Assembly (NCBI GenBank): GCA_019058275.1
Contig: JAHLVW010000083.1
Span: 35,570 to 99,569 of the forward strand
Reading direction: 5' to 3'
Length of the DNA: 64,000 bases
Origin: Candidatus Heimdallarchaeota archaeon
GTDB lineage: Archaea > Asgardarchaeota > Heimdallarchaeia > JABLTI01
Positions 17,177-25,467 of the stretch are shown one piece after another (positions within the stretch are counted from its first letter, which is position 1; each line of letters starts with the position of its first letter). Under the pieces are notes generated by a model. The model saw nothing but the letters and a program-made list of their open reading frames with translations, did not search any database and was not told where the DNA came from. The position numbers were made by a program, and so were the translations under genes.

Positions 17177-18145
17177 ATGGATGTCATAGATTGGTTATTA
17201 ACTAAAGATGCTTTTATTGAGTACAACACAAGAGTAGAATTGCTAGGACAAACTGAATCTAATAAACATGTACAAAATGCGAAGGAAAGGATGCTTAAGG
17301 ATATTAGAATCATTAATTTATTTGCTGAATTACTAGATTGGCCTGGTTACTCATTGAAGAGACATAATGATGCGAAACACTTGACTCACAAACTAGCATT
17401 TCTAGTGGATATTGGTGTTAAAAAAAATAATAAAACACTTACACAAGTATCTAAGAAAATTTTCGAACAAAAATCCGAAGAGGGAGCCTTTCAGGTAATC
17501 GTAAATATACCTACACATTTCGGTGGATCAGGGGAGGATGAAATGCTATGGATGCTTTGTGATTTTCCAACGATATTATATTCTATGTTAAAAATAGGTT
17601 GGGAAAATGATAAACGAATTGAAATAGCGATTGATTACTTGAAAGAACTAATAAGAGAAAATGGTTGGCCATGTGCAAGTTCTCCAAAATTAGGTGGAAA
17701 ATTCAAAGGTCCAGGTAAGAAAAGCGATCCTTGTCCCTATGCTAATCTAATCATACTAAAAGCATTAAGCCAACATCCAAAATCAAAGAACTCCAAAGAG
17801 TGCAAAGTAGGAGCTGAAACCTTACTATCATTATGGGAACGAAGAAAGGAAGTAAAACCCTTTTTATTTGGTATGGGAACAGATTTCAAGAAATTAAAAG
17901 CTCCTTTTATTTGGTATGATGTTTTACATATCACTGATGTGTTGACAAAATTTGAATGGTTGCATAAAGATGAACGACTTAATGAAATGATTGAGATTAT
18001 TCGTAACAAAATAGATTCTAATGGATTTTATAAGGCTGAATCTGTTTGGCGTGCTTGGAAAGAATGGGATTTTGGACAAAAGAAAGAACCATCTCCTTGG
18101 ATAACTTTCTTAGTAACAAGATTGCTAAGACGAATCGATAGATAG
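17177..18145 (+). CDS. Alpha-toroid (squalene-cyclase/prenyltransferase-like) protein
   Basis: This 322-residue helical protein has the repeat cadence of alpha-alpha toroid enzymes: ENGWPCASSP, FIWYDVLHITDVL, a final DSNGFYKAES and PSPWITFLVTRLLRRI. This arrangement resembles the C-terminal half of uncharacterised terpene-cyclase-like proteins. The catalytic DxDD of squalene-hopene cyclases and the zinc ligands of prenyltransferases are not evident, so catalysis is unproven. A GGGGG box precedes the ATG. It shares architecture with 28116-29138 and more loosely with 10710-12290. Confidence 0.65.
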   Translation: MDVIDWLLTKDAFIEYNTRVELLGQTESNKHVQNAKERMLKDIRIINLFAELLDWPGYSLKRHNDAKHLTHKLAFLVDIGVKKNNKTLTQVSKKIFEQKSEEGAFQVIVNIPTHFGGSGEDEMLWMLCDFPTILYSMLKIGWENDKRIEIAIDYLKELIRENGWPCASSPKLGGKFKGPGKKSDPCPYANLIILKALSQHPKSKNSKECKVGAETLLSLWERRKEVKPFLFGMGTDFKKLKAPFIWYDVLHITDVLTKFEWLHKDERLNEMIEIIRNKIDSNGFYKAESVWRAWKEWDFGQKKEPSPWITFLVTRLLRRIDR

Positions 18146-18318
18146 AATTCAATCAATTTGTTCATCATAAAATATATATAAAAAGTGTTGATATGTGAAC
18201 TTAATCATACATAAAGAAAGCAAAAGTTGAGAGTATATATTATTAAAGGAAATTGATAATAGAGATCTTCTAATTTTTACTGTTTTTGTGTATAAAATAA
18301 CAAATTTAGGTGAATTAA

Positions 18319-18471
18319 TTGAGTTATGATAGAGAACCAAGAGAAATGCATAAAATTACTTGCTCCGAATGTGGACAAGAAGCAGAAGTTCCATTTAAGC
18401 CAGATGGTGAACGACCTGTATACTGTCAAGAATGTTTTAGTAAAAAGAGGAAACCAAGACGAAGATTCTAA
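18319..18471 (+). CDS. Small CxxC zinc-ribbon protein
   Basis: A 50-codon gene starting at TTG 18319, with a perfect AGGTGA at 18308-18313, 5 nt upstream. The product has two CxxC knuckles, ITCSECGQEAEVPFKP and RPVYCQECF, and a basic KKRKPRRRF tail. This is a widespread short zinc-ribbon type, probably binding nucleic acid or protein. The same GGTGA-N5 spacing decides starts at several other genes here, which supports the TTG start. A longer out-of-frame ORF across it is a shadow. Confidence 0.85.
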   Translation: MSYDREPREMHKITCSECGQEAEVPFKPDGERPVYCQECFSKKRKPRRRF

Positions 18472-18554
18472 TCACATTCGATTTTCTAATTTTAGGATAA
18501 ATATTCTTAGTCTAATGAATAGCCAGCAATTTGCTGTTGCTATTCACTTATAAT

Positions 18555-19520
18555 TTATAGTTTTTTCATAACTAAATTAGCAAAGTCCTTACTATAATTA
18601 ACTATTTTTTCATCAAATCCTGGAAACATTACTTGATAGTAGTCAAAACCTAAGCTATTTAGGTATTCAAATCGTTCAATGAGTTCTTCTGGATATCCTA
18701 CCCATGAACCAGGAGTGTCTTGTGTTATTCTTTCCTTTATAGCTTCCAATGGTCTATTATATCGCTCAGATATATCTTTCAGATAGTTTTCAATTTCCTC
18801 CTCTGATTTTGAAACAAATATAGGAATTCCCACAGCAAACAAGCTTTTACCAATTTCATCGTAATCTCTGCCAACTACCTTACAATGAGCTTTGAGTATT
18901 TCTAATGATCGTTCAAGGTTTGGTCGTAAAACGAAGTTACAATAATCTGCTTGTCTTGCAACAATTTTCAGCAGTATTTTTTTGCCCATACCTCCAATCA
19001 TTATTGGCGGCCATGGTTTCTGAACTGGTTTTGGAGCTGAAAAAGCATCTTTGATTTTATAATATTGACCCTCAAAAGTAACCTTAGCTTCTGTCCATAG
19101 TAATTTTATGATCTCAATAGCTTCCTCCATTTGGTATAACCGTTCTATTGTTGATGGAAACGGGATTCCATAGGCATTATACTCAATTTCTTTCCAACCG
19201 GCACCAAAACCGAAGAATAACCTACCATTGGAAATCATATCTACAGTTGCAGCCATTTTAGCTAGAACAGCTGGATACCTATAAGAATTACAAGTAACTA
19301 GAGTTCCTAATCTAAGTTTTTTAGTTACAGCTGCTAATGCAGAGAGCAATGTCCAAGCTTCCATACAATTCTTGTTTTCAGATTTGTTATCTAAGAAGAA
19401 ATGGTCACTAGTCCAGATGGAATCATAACCTATCTTCTCTGCTTCTAAAGCTATTTTTTCTACTGTTTTATATTCAAATCCCATTTGAGGTTCTATTTGA
19501 ATGCCAAATTTTACAGTCAT
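18555..19520 (-). CDS. F420-dependent luciferase-like oxidoreductase
   Basis: A TIM-barrel luciferase-like monooxygenase family protein of 321 residues. Typical blocks are YDSIWTSDHFF, LRLGTLVTCNSYRYPAVLAKMAATVD, GRLFFGFGAGW and PWPPIMIGG. Archaeal members normally use reduced F420, and cofE for F420 is in this window, so F420 dependence is likely by inference. The substrate is unknown. It is divergent from the P1 peptidase gene across about 100 bp. Confidence 0.88.
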   Translation of the reverse strand: MTVKFGIQIEPQMGFEYKTVEKIALEAEKIGYDSIWTSDHFFLDNKSENKNCMEAWTLLSALAAVTKKLRLGTLVTCNSYRYPAVLAKMAATVDMISNGRLFFGFGAGWKEIEYNAYGIPFPSTIERLYQMEEAIEIIKLLWTEAKVTFEGQYYKIKDAFSAPKPVQKPWPPIMIGGMGKKILLKIVARQADYCNFVLRPNLERSLEILKAHCKVVGRDYDEIGKSLFAVGIPIFVSKSEEEIENYLKDISERYNRPLEAIKERITQDTPGSWVGYPEELIERFEYLNSLGFDYYQVMFPGFDEKIVNYSKDFANLVMKKL

Positions 19521-19623
19521 TTGTTTTCCCTATTTTACCTTTCATTCTCTAGTTATAGTTTTTTTGAATTATTTCAGTAGAAGCTCATAAAGAATTTAAT
19601 TCATAAACAAGTCTTATATTACT

Positions 19624-20724
19624 ATGAAGCAGGATAAACAAGAAATTCGACCTCGTTTTCGAGATTTGGGATATACAGTTGGCGATTTGGAGATAGGAAA
19701 ATTAAACTCCATAACAGATGTTCCAGGTGTAAAAGTTGGACATTGTACAATCATTGAAGGTAATAGTAGATTAATTCCTGGAAAAGGACCTGTGAGAACC
19801 GGTGTAACTGTTATACTTCCTCATGAGAAAAATGTTTACAGAGAAAAAGTCAGAGCAGGTTATTTTGTTTTAAATGGTTATGGAAAAACTACTGGATTAG
19901 TTCAAGTTCAAGAATTAGGTTGTATTGAATCGTATATTGGTCTGACAAATACATTGAGCATACCAGCTGTTACTGATGCATTGATTGATTTTCACATCGA
20001 GGAAAATCCGGACGTAGGTATTTCAACTTCTTCAATTAATGTTGTTGTGGGAGAATGCAATGATGGATTTCTAAATGACATGCAAGGAAGACATGTGAAG
20101 AAAGAACACGTTTTTCATGCTATTGAGAATGCTTCCAGAAATGTTGAAGAAGGTTGTGTTGGAGCAGGTACAGGCATGAGTTTGTTTGGATATAAGGGAG
20201 GAATTGGAACTGCTTCAAGAGTTGTTATAGAAAAAACTGCTGAGTATGTTGTAGGAGTTTTAGTTTTAACCAATTTTGGCCACAGAAAGGATTTAACCAT
20301 TTTAGGAAAGAAGCTGCATAAAGAAGGGATGAAGCAGGTTACCAAAACCCAGCATCATGGTTCTGTTATGGTGATTATTGCTACTGATGCTCCTCTTAAT
20401 AATCGACAGCTTACTCGTCTAGCAAAAAGAGCTCCATTGGGTTTAGCGAGAACAGGAAGTTTTGCTTCGTGGGATTCTGGAGATATTATCATCACTTTTT
20501 CAACTACAAATAGGATTAGACATGATGAAAATGCTGCAACGATAAATATGTCAATAATAAATGAATCAACCAAATTATTCAGTAGCTTTTTGAAAGCAGT
20601 AGTTGAAGCTACTGAGGAAGCAGTGTTAAATTCATTGTGTAAAGCAACTTCAATGACTGGAAGAGACGATAATTATGTGGAAGCCATCTCAATTGAGAAA
20701 ATTAAAGAATTATTAGAATCCTAG
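19624..20724 (+). CDS. P1 family (DmpA-like) aminopeptidase
   Basis: P1 peptidases are Ntn-like hydrolases that self-cleave to expose an N-terminal nucleophile and then remove N-terminal residues from peptides or amides. The family opening ITDVPGVKVGH, the GVTVILPH strand and the cleavage site HHG-SVMVIIATDAPL are present, placing the nucleophile at Ser247. The final third (SWDSGDIIITFST) is also typical. With the ATG directly after an AT-rich stretch and no Shine-Dalgarno box, the message may be leaderless. The substrate is not known. Confidence 0.92.
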   Translation: MKQDKQEIRPRFRDLGYTVGDLEIGKLNSITDVPGVKVGHCTIIEGNSRLIPGKGPVRTGVTVILPHEKNVYREKVRAGYFVLNGYGKTTGLVQVQELGCIESYIGLTNTLSIPAVTDALIDFHIEENPDVGISTSSINVVVGECNDGFLNDMQGRHVKKEHVFHAIENASRNVEEGCVGAGTGMSLFGYKGGIGTASRVVIEKTAEYVVGVLVLTNFGHRKDLTILGKKLHKEGMKQVTKTQHHGSVMVIIATDAPLNNRQLTRLAKRAPLGLARTGSFASWDSGDIIITFSTTNRIRHDENAATINMSIINESTKLFSSFLKAVVEATEEAVLNSLCKATSMTGRDDNYVEAISIEKIKELLES

Positions 20725-20727
20725 TGT

Positions 20728-21430
20728 TTAATCTTCTACAACTTTTGACAACTTTCTAGCGGTTTTAATATTATACACCAAATCACTTGGGTTTGGAACC
20801 ATTCCATCCCAATTTGATTCTTCAACGAATCTAATGAAGAATTCATGGAGTTCTTTAGGTTCAAATTCCGCAATTTTAGCGGGAGAATCTAGTCCAGCAT
20901 CATAGTAGAGTCGGGAGAGTTTCTTCTTAACATAACCAAGACGGGTTATATCAGAAAGCTTAACTAATTCTAAAATTGATTCTTCCGGGATAGCTAATTG
21001 CTTAGAAAGATCTTCACGTTGTTTCTTAGTTTTTCCCTTTTCCAACATTTGTTCAACGTTCTTGATTCCTATAGTTGCAAGTTTCTTTACTTGTTCTTGA
21101 TTGACTTTTAGAAATTCTTTAAGCGGAAAAATTCTCTTTGTCTTTTTGGTTCTTTCATCTCTTAAAGCTAGTGTGTTGAAGTAGTTCTTTATTGTCCAAG
21201 AAATGGAAATAATTCATTAAGATATACAAATAACCTTTTGCGGACTGTTTTTTACTTTCAAGTTCAAAAACAAAAGCATCTATATCGTCAGTCGTTACAG
21301 CTTCAAGATTTTTCTTTCTTTTCTCTTGCAAGTAGGACATGAAATCCTTTAGAACATTCACATTTCGATCTACTACATGTGGCTTTTTTCCTTCCCGTTT
21401 CAAGTATTTCCTAAAATCTTCTTCATTCAT
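20728..21430 (-). pseudogene. SAM-like plus DUF4332 protein, frameshifted copy
   Basis: Two ORFs belong to one gene. The 5' part (stop at 21155) encodes an integrase-type SAM-like N-terminal domain, KREGKKPHVVDRNVNVLKDF. The 3' part continues one frame over through TKRIFPLKEFLKVNQEQVKK to a DUF4332 helix-hairpin-helix domain (LATIGIKNVEQML, LGYVKKKLSRLYYDAGLD). The intact homologue at 30986-31684 has both parts in one frame, so a one- or two-base indel near 21176-21187 broke this copy. The start ATG at 21430 aligns with the homologue's TTG. It is the last gene of a three-gene run from 22944. An assembly error or programmed shift is possible. Confidence 0.72.
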
Positions 21431-21452
21431 TAACTTCACAAGCAATACTATT

Positions 21453-22430
21453 TTATTTTTCATTAATTACTTCTTTGGGAAGATGAATAGCAAAAGTACA
21501 AATGTCATCTCCCTTTAAGACGGATTTAACAAGATCGACTTCTAAGGTTTGCTCGAAAATACCTTCAAAAGGCACTTTGTGCCATCCTCCAGAACAATTA
21601 CAAAAAGTATGTGAAACTTGTTTTTCTTCAGGTTTTTTCAATGAATCTCTAATCCAACCACAATGGCAATAATGATAGCGTTTGGTTTTATCATCTTTGG
21701 CTTCAACGAATTGTTTTATTTGATACGGGATTTTAGAAACATAAACGATATTCCCCTCTCGTACTCCCGCTTCGATAGATGGTTCAGCTTCAACATACTT
21801 ATACTCAGGAGAATTATACCCATATCTATCACCAATGATCTTTTTCCACTTAGCATGCATATGTTGTAAAACAACATCAATATTTCCTGCTTTTTCATAC
21901 ATTCTTTTCAATTTCTTGAAAGATGTAGACTTTGGACTTTTGAAGTGTAAATTATTAGTTAGAATTTTCTTGCAAGTTTTTTCATCAACATTTGCTTCTA
22001 AACAATCCATCATACACTTTGTCCAAGCAGCTTTCTTAACAGTTGATGAGGTTTGTTTAATGGGTCCACCTGCTGCGATGATTTTTTCTTGTAGCTCTTC
22101 ACCTACATATTCATCCAATGTTTCTTCGAATCGCGAAAGCCAAGTTCCTCTTCCTAATAATCGATTGGCATTAGCAATTAAATTATGATTCTCTGTGGCT
22201 TTTCCGTAGCTTTTCATTGCTAAAAGAAAGAGCTTTTTCTTTTTCTTGTCATCTTCCCATTGTTTGAGAAAAGCTTGTAAATCCTTCAAATATGATTTAT
22301 CTATCCCAAGAGATTTCTTTTCAATTTTGAGATAATCATCTATTTTTTTCACAAAAGTTACATATCTTTCTATTGTATTATCTTGCTTATTTTTCGATTT
22401 CATGAATTTTCTTAATTTCTCTTCTTGCAT
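21453..22430 (-). CDS. SAM-like domain fused to Cys-rich V4R/DUF6144-like domain
   Basis: Residues 1-90 resemble the core-binding SAM-like domain of tyrosine recombinases (KQDNTIERYVTFVKKIDDYL); the recombinase catalytic domain is absent. The C-terminal half carries YHYCHCGWIRDSL, HTFCNCSGGWHKV and VDLVKSVLKGDDICTFAIHLP, a pattern shared with DUF6144 / ATC-hydrolase-like and V4R-like small-molecule domains. Start ATG 22430 has a perfect AGGTGA 5 nt before it. It follows the GyrI-like gene and overlaps the start region of the next gene. A full-length paralogue lies at 31699-32700. Function unknown; a ligand-responsive DNA-associated role is inference. Confidence 0.75.
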   Translation of the reverse strand: MQEEKLRKFMKSKNKQDNTIERYVTFVKKIDDYLKIEKKSLGIDKSYLKDLQAFLKQWEDDKKKKKLFLLAMKSYGKATENHNLIANANRLLGRGTWLSRFEETLDEYVGEELQEKIIAAGGPIKQTSSTVKKAAWTKCMMDCLEANVDEKTCKKILTNNLHFKSPKSTSFKKLKRMYEKAGNIDVVLQHMHAKWKKIIGDRYGYNSPEYKYVEAEPSIEAGVREGNIVYVSKIPYQIKQFVEAKDDKTKRYHYCHCGWIRDSLKKPEEKQVSHTFCNCSGGWHKVPFEGIFEQTLEVDLVKSVLKGDDICTFAIHLPKEVINEK

Positions 22431-22440
22431 TAGTTTCACC

Positions 22441-22944
22441 TTATTTTATGGGAATGAAAAAATCCATTTCTGATTCCTCATTATCCATGCCAAAAAAGCG
22501 CTTAGAATCATATGCTTGTATTTGGTATGAATATGATTCTTTATACTTAGATTTGGGCAACCATTCATGATAGATATAATTATTCGCTTCACGAAATTCT
22601 TTCCCTTTTGCAGAAAAAACAGCATATTTCGTTTTTGGTAGTATTTTACAAAACATTTCTAGAGGTATATTATGAAATCCTTTTACTTCAATACCGATAA
22701 ATACATACCATTTCTTCTCTTCCTTAGCAATTACAGGATCAATATGTACTTCATAAGTTTTTGAGGGGTTAATCAATATCTCTTTGAGTTGTTCTTTCTT
22801 TTCGTCAAGTAATTTAATAAATCGTACCCATAATCTACCAATCTCATTTTCAATGCTCCAACCCTTAATCGAATGAAATGGATCTCCGTAAAAAATGCTG
22901 CCAATTAGCTTTATTTCATCCTTATCAATGATTTTTTGCTTCAT
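22441..22944 (-). CDS. GyrI-like / effector-binding domain protein
   Basis: A stand-alone GyrI-like (AraC effector-binding) domain of 167 residues: IGRLWVRF, WYVFIGIEVKGFHNIPLEMFCKILPKTKYAVFSAKG and a C-terminal YDSKRFFGMDNEESEMDFFIPI. Such domains bind drugs or cationic small molecules and some hydrolyse cyclopropanoid toxins. It heads the run GyrI-like, SAM-like/V4R, SAM-like/DUF4332; the Shine-Dalgarno box of the next gene overlaps its stop codon, so the three are probably co-transcribed. Confidence 0.85.
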   Translation of the reverse strand: MKQKIIDKDEIKLIGSIFYGDPFHSIKGWSIENEIGRLWVRFIKLLDEKKEQLKEILINPSKTYEVHIDPVIAKEEKKWYVFIGIEVKGFHNIPLEMFCKILPKTKYAVFSAKGKEFREANNYIYHEWLPKSKYKESYSYQIQAYDSKRFFGMDNEESEMDFFIPIK

Positions 22945-23008
22945 ACTTATCTAGACCTCATTAAAAAAAATTATCTTGATAATTTATAACAGTTTAAACA
23001 TCTTCCGC

Positions 23009-23470
23009 TTATAAGCCAAAACCATCATCTGGAAACCAATCTGGCCAACCTGAAATCCATTTTGGAATTTTAGCTTCTTTTACCCTGTCACATACAGGGA
23101 AATATGCCTTTAGGTCAAGTATTGGAGTCGTATCGAAAGCATCTATATTTTTAATCTTGATTAGTCCTTTTTCATGATTTATTTTGAGAATTTCCACTAT
23201 AGTCAAACCTATTGGATTTGGTCTGTATTCAGCCCTAGTAGCAAAAACACCGGTTACTGGAGGGTTTTCCCCATATGGAGGTGTACATTGGATACTTTTT
23301 TTGCTCTTAATATTATCATGTTTATCAGAACACCACAATACATGCATGTGACTAAAATGCTCTAGTTGTTGTAGAGCAGGTCTATATTCTTGAAAGAGTT
23401 CAAGATAGATGCCATCATCCTTTCTATTTACAAAACCTATTGGAGTTACTTTAAAATCTGTTTCAGTCAA
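23009..23470 (-). CDS. TrmO/TsaA family tRNA methyltransferase-like protein
   Basis: The 153-residue product matches the TrmO (UPF0066, YaeB) beta-barrel family that uses SAM to N6-methylate t6A37 of tRNA: PIGFVNRKD, LEHFSHMHVLWC, GVFATRAEYRPNPIGLTIVEI, DTTPILDLKAYFP. Archaeal members such as VirR-like proteins exist, so tRNA-Thr specificity is not assured. It lacks the C-terminal domain of bacterial TrmO. Its promoter region lies opposite the ArsR gene's 3' end. Confidence 0.9.
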   Translation of the reverse strand: MTETDFKVTPIGFVNRKDDGIYLELFQEYRPALQQLEHFSHMHVLWCSDKHDNIKSKKSIQCTPPYGENPPVTGVFATRAEYRPNPIGLTIVEILKINHEKGLIKIKNIDAFDTTPILDLKAYFPVCDRVKEAKIPKWISGWPDWFPDDGFGL

Positions 23471-23638
23471 TTTAATTCCTCCAAAAAAGAGCTTCTTTCA
23501 AACATCTGTTTCTATTTAATATACATCGTATTTGGATATTTAAGAGTTTCTATTATCGGTGAATAATATTCATTAGAATTAGGTATTTATGTAATCTGAA
23601 CTGGAGAATATTTGCAATTAGTTGTAGAAAAATGAATG

Positions 23639-24025
23639 TTAGGTTTCTCTTCTTTGTAGAAAAGTATCTAGAAGATGCTTCTTCTGCTGTGCTTCTCGTT
23701 CTTTGATTTCGATTGATTGGGATTCAAGAAAAGCATCATTAATTGATTGTAAGAATTCAATACCCGTTTCGGTAATTCTATAATAACCATGATGGATTTT
23801 ATCAACCAGAGAAGCAGTTTTTAGAGAAGCAAGATGATTTGCTAAAGCTGTTCTACCGAGTTCAACTTCAGACATTAGTTCTTGGAATGTTTTTGTTCCC
23901 TCTAATAAGACTATTAGTATTTTCATTCTATTAGGAGAACCCAAAGCTTTCAAAACAAATATGAGATCATTGAAAGATCGCTGGAGGGATTCATATAATT
24001 CAGAATTGACATTATTATCTGACAT
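23639..24025 (-). CDS. ArsR-type winged-helix regulator
   Basis: A 128-residue winged-helix protein: LKALGSPNRMKILIVLLEGTKTFQELM, then the recognition helix region RTALANHLASLKTASLVDKIHHGYYRIT, and a C-terminal helix likely for dimerisation. No paired metal-binding cysteines are seen, so it probably senses something other than arsenite-type metals. It is divergent from the GNAT-YoaP gene over 71 bp holding palindromes, suggesting control of both genes. A TATA-like sequence 26-38 nt before the ATG and no Shine-Dalgarno box suggest a nearly leaderless message. Confidence 0.88.
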   Translation of the reverse strand: MSDNNVNSELYESLQRSFNDLIFVLKALGSPNRMKILIVLLEGTKTFQELMSEVELGRTALANHLASLKTASLVDKIHHGYYRITETGIEFLQSINDAFLESQSIEIKEREAQQKKHLLDTFLQRRET

Positions 24026-24030
24026 GATTC

Positions 24031-24087
24031 GGGTTAATTTGACCCTATTTTAATATAAATACTTAATCATGCAATGTTCATATATGA
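24031..24087. promoter_or_regulatory. Divergent operator/promoter region with two palindromes
   Basis: Between the ArsR and GNAT-YoaP genes lie GGGTTAATTTGACCC at 24031-24045, a hyphenated palindrome, and the perfect 10 bp palindrome TCATATATGA at 24078-24087, itself flanked by CTTAATC and GATTAAG (24062-24068 and 24088-24094). The minus-strand TATA-like element at about 24051-24063 sits between them. The arrangement suits an ArsR-family dimer repressing both directions. Confidence 0.5.
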
Positions 24088-24096
24088 GATTAAGCA

Positions 24097-24903
24097 ATGA
24101 TTAAAGCGATTAAAATGAGTGTCCCCGATTACAAGATTATCAATATTACAGAGCAAAACTTAGATGAATATGATTTATTATGTCACAAATCCAAGAAAAG
24201 TGGAGAAGGATATCAAAATAAAGTCAAGTGGTTTATGGATCGATTAAAAGAAGGATTAAAATTAAAGCTCTTATTAATCGATGAGGGTACAAGAGGTTTT
24301 CGATCCAGGGGTTTTATTGAGTATATTCCAGGTGAATACACATGGCGTGGAATCGATGCTAAAGGATATATGGTCATTCATTGTATTTGGGTTATTGGTA
24401 AGAATAAGAAAATGGGTTTTGGTGTGAAATTACTAAATAAATGTTTAATTGATGCACAAGGAATGTATGGGGTAGTAGTTGTAACATCTAAAACTGGTTG
24501 GTTACCAAAAAGTAAATTTTTCATAAAAAATAGTTTTGAGAAAGTAGACGGTTTACCCCCGTCTTTTGATCTTTATGTAAAGAAATTTTCAGAGGTATTT
24601 CCCAATCCGGCATTCTATCCTATTTCTCGGAAAGAAGAATTTTCAGATGGTTTAGCAATTATGATTTCTCATCAATGCCCATATTCACCTTCAGCAAAAA
24701 ATGTAGTACAAAGAGTTGCAAAGAAACTAAACCTACCATTTAGAGTGATTGAAATTACTGATTGCAAACAAGCACAAAGAAATGGAATTCATCCATATGG
24801 AACATATTGTGTAGTATTAAATGGTGAAGCTTTGACTTATCGGGCTAGTAGTGAAAAAGATATATTGGAATTAATAAAAAAGAAAGAAGTTAAGATTGAG
24901 TAA
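24097..24903 (+). CDS. GNAT acetyltransferase with C-terminal YoaP domain
   Basis: Residues 1-165 form a GNAT fold (IHCIWVIGKNKKMGFGVKLLNKCL gives the acetyl-CoA loop). Residues about 180-268 are the YoaP extension, a thioredoxin-like domain with ISHQCPYSPSAKNVVQRVAKKL and a single redox-type Cys in CPYS. The family fuses acetyl transfer to a glutaredoxin-like fold; the substrate is unknown. The opposed ArsR gene and shared palindromes suggest regulation by it. DinB-like gene 24958 follows closely and is probably co-transcribed. ATG 24115 is an alternative start. Confidence 0.85.
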   Translation: MIKAIKMSVPDYKIINITEQNLDEYDLLCHKSKKSGEGYQNKVKWFMDRLKEGLKLKLLLIDEGTRGFRSRGFIEYIPGEYTWRGIDAKGYMVIHCIWVIGKNKKMGFGVKLLNKCLIDAQGMYGVVVVTSKTGWLPKSKFFIKNSFEKVDGLPPSFDLYVKKFSEVFPNPAFYPISRKEEFSDGLAIMISHQCPYSPSAKNVVQRVAKKLNLPFRVIEITDCKQAQRNGIHPYGTYCVVLNGEALTYRASSEKDILELIKKKEVKIE

Positions 24904-24957
24904 AAGAGGGAAATGCTTAATTCCTATTTAAACCTTCGATATATTGAGGAAGGTATA

Positions 24958-25446
24958 ATGAATTCTGATAAGAAACACGTTTGGATTTCAAGCGGTTTAT
25001 TAGGCCAATTTTCAAGCAGTTGGAAGATGCTTCGAAGTGCTATTGATAATGCTCCTGACGAGTATTGGTATGGGAAGGAACATGATTGGAATTATTCACG
25101 AACGATTTACCATACAATTGAAACACAACTTTTCTACATAAGGAGTTCTCCTGAAGGCATGGAATGGGGTAAAATAATAAAAGAAATTAACACTGAAAAA
25201 AAACCCCCTAAAGAAGTCTACCCCTCAAAAGAGATTTTGATTGATTATTTGGGGAAGGTGAAAAAGCAGGTTACCACTTATCTCAAAGTAGTTAAGTTTG
25301 AAGAATTACTCGAGAAAGATGACTTCAAATGGTTTGGTTCTGTATTTGAAAAGCTACTTTATTTGTTAAGACATAATGCACATCACATTGGAGAATTAGC
25401 TAGAATGCTCCGAGAATGGGGATGTGATCGAGTAGAATGGACTTGA
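24958..25446 (+). CDS. DinB-fold metal-binding protein
   Basis: A four-helix-bundle DinB/YfiT-type protein of 162 residues. The three His ligands typical of the family appear as RTIYHTIETQLF near the N-terminus and RHNAHHIGELARML near the C-terminus. I chose ATG 24958 because AGGAAGGT lies just before it; an in-frame ATG at 24913 has no such box. Members act as thiol-dependent transferases in detoxification, but the reaction here is unknown. It follows the GNAT-YoaP gene by about 55 bp. Confidence 0.85.
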   Translation: MNSDKKHVWISSGLLGQFSSSWKMLRSAIDNAPDEYWYGKEHDWNYSRTIYHTIETQLFYIRSSPEGMEWGKIIKEINTEKKPPKEVYPSKEILIDYLGKVKKQVTTYLKVVKFEELLEKDDFKWFGSVFEKLLYLLRHNAHHIGELARMLREWGCDRVEWT

Positions 25447-25467
25447 ATTATAATCCATTTTCACTTT

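Noticed and set aside
18149..18553. Overlapping ORFs on both strands around 18.3 kb
   Set aside because: The zinc-ribbon gene at 18319-18471 has two CxxC knuckles and a perfect Shine-Dalgarno box; the other ORFs have no family features.
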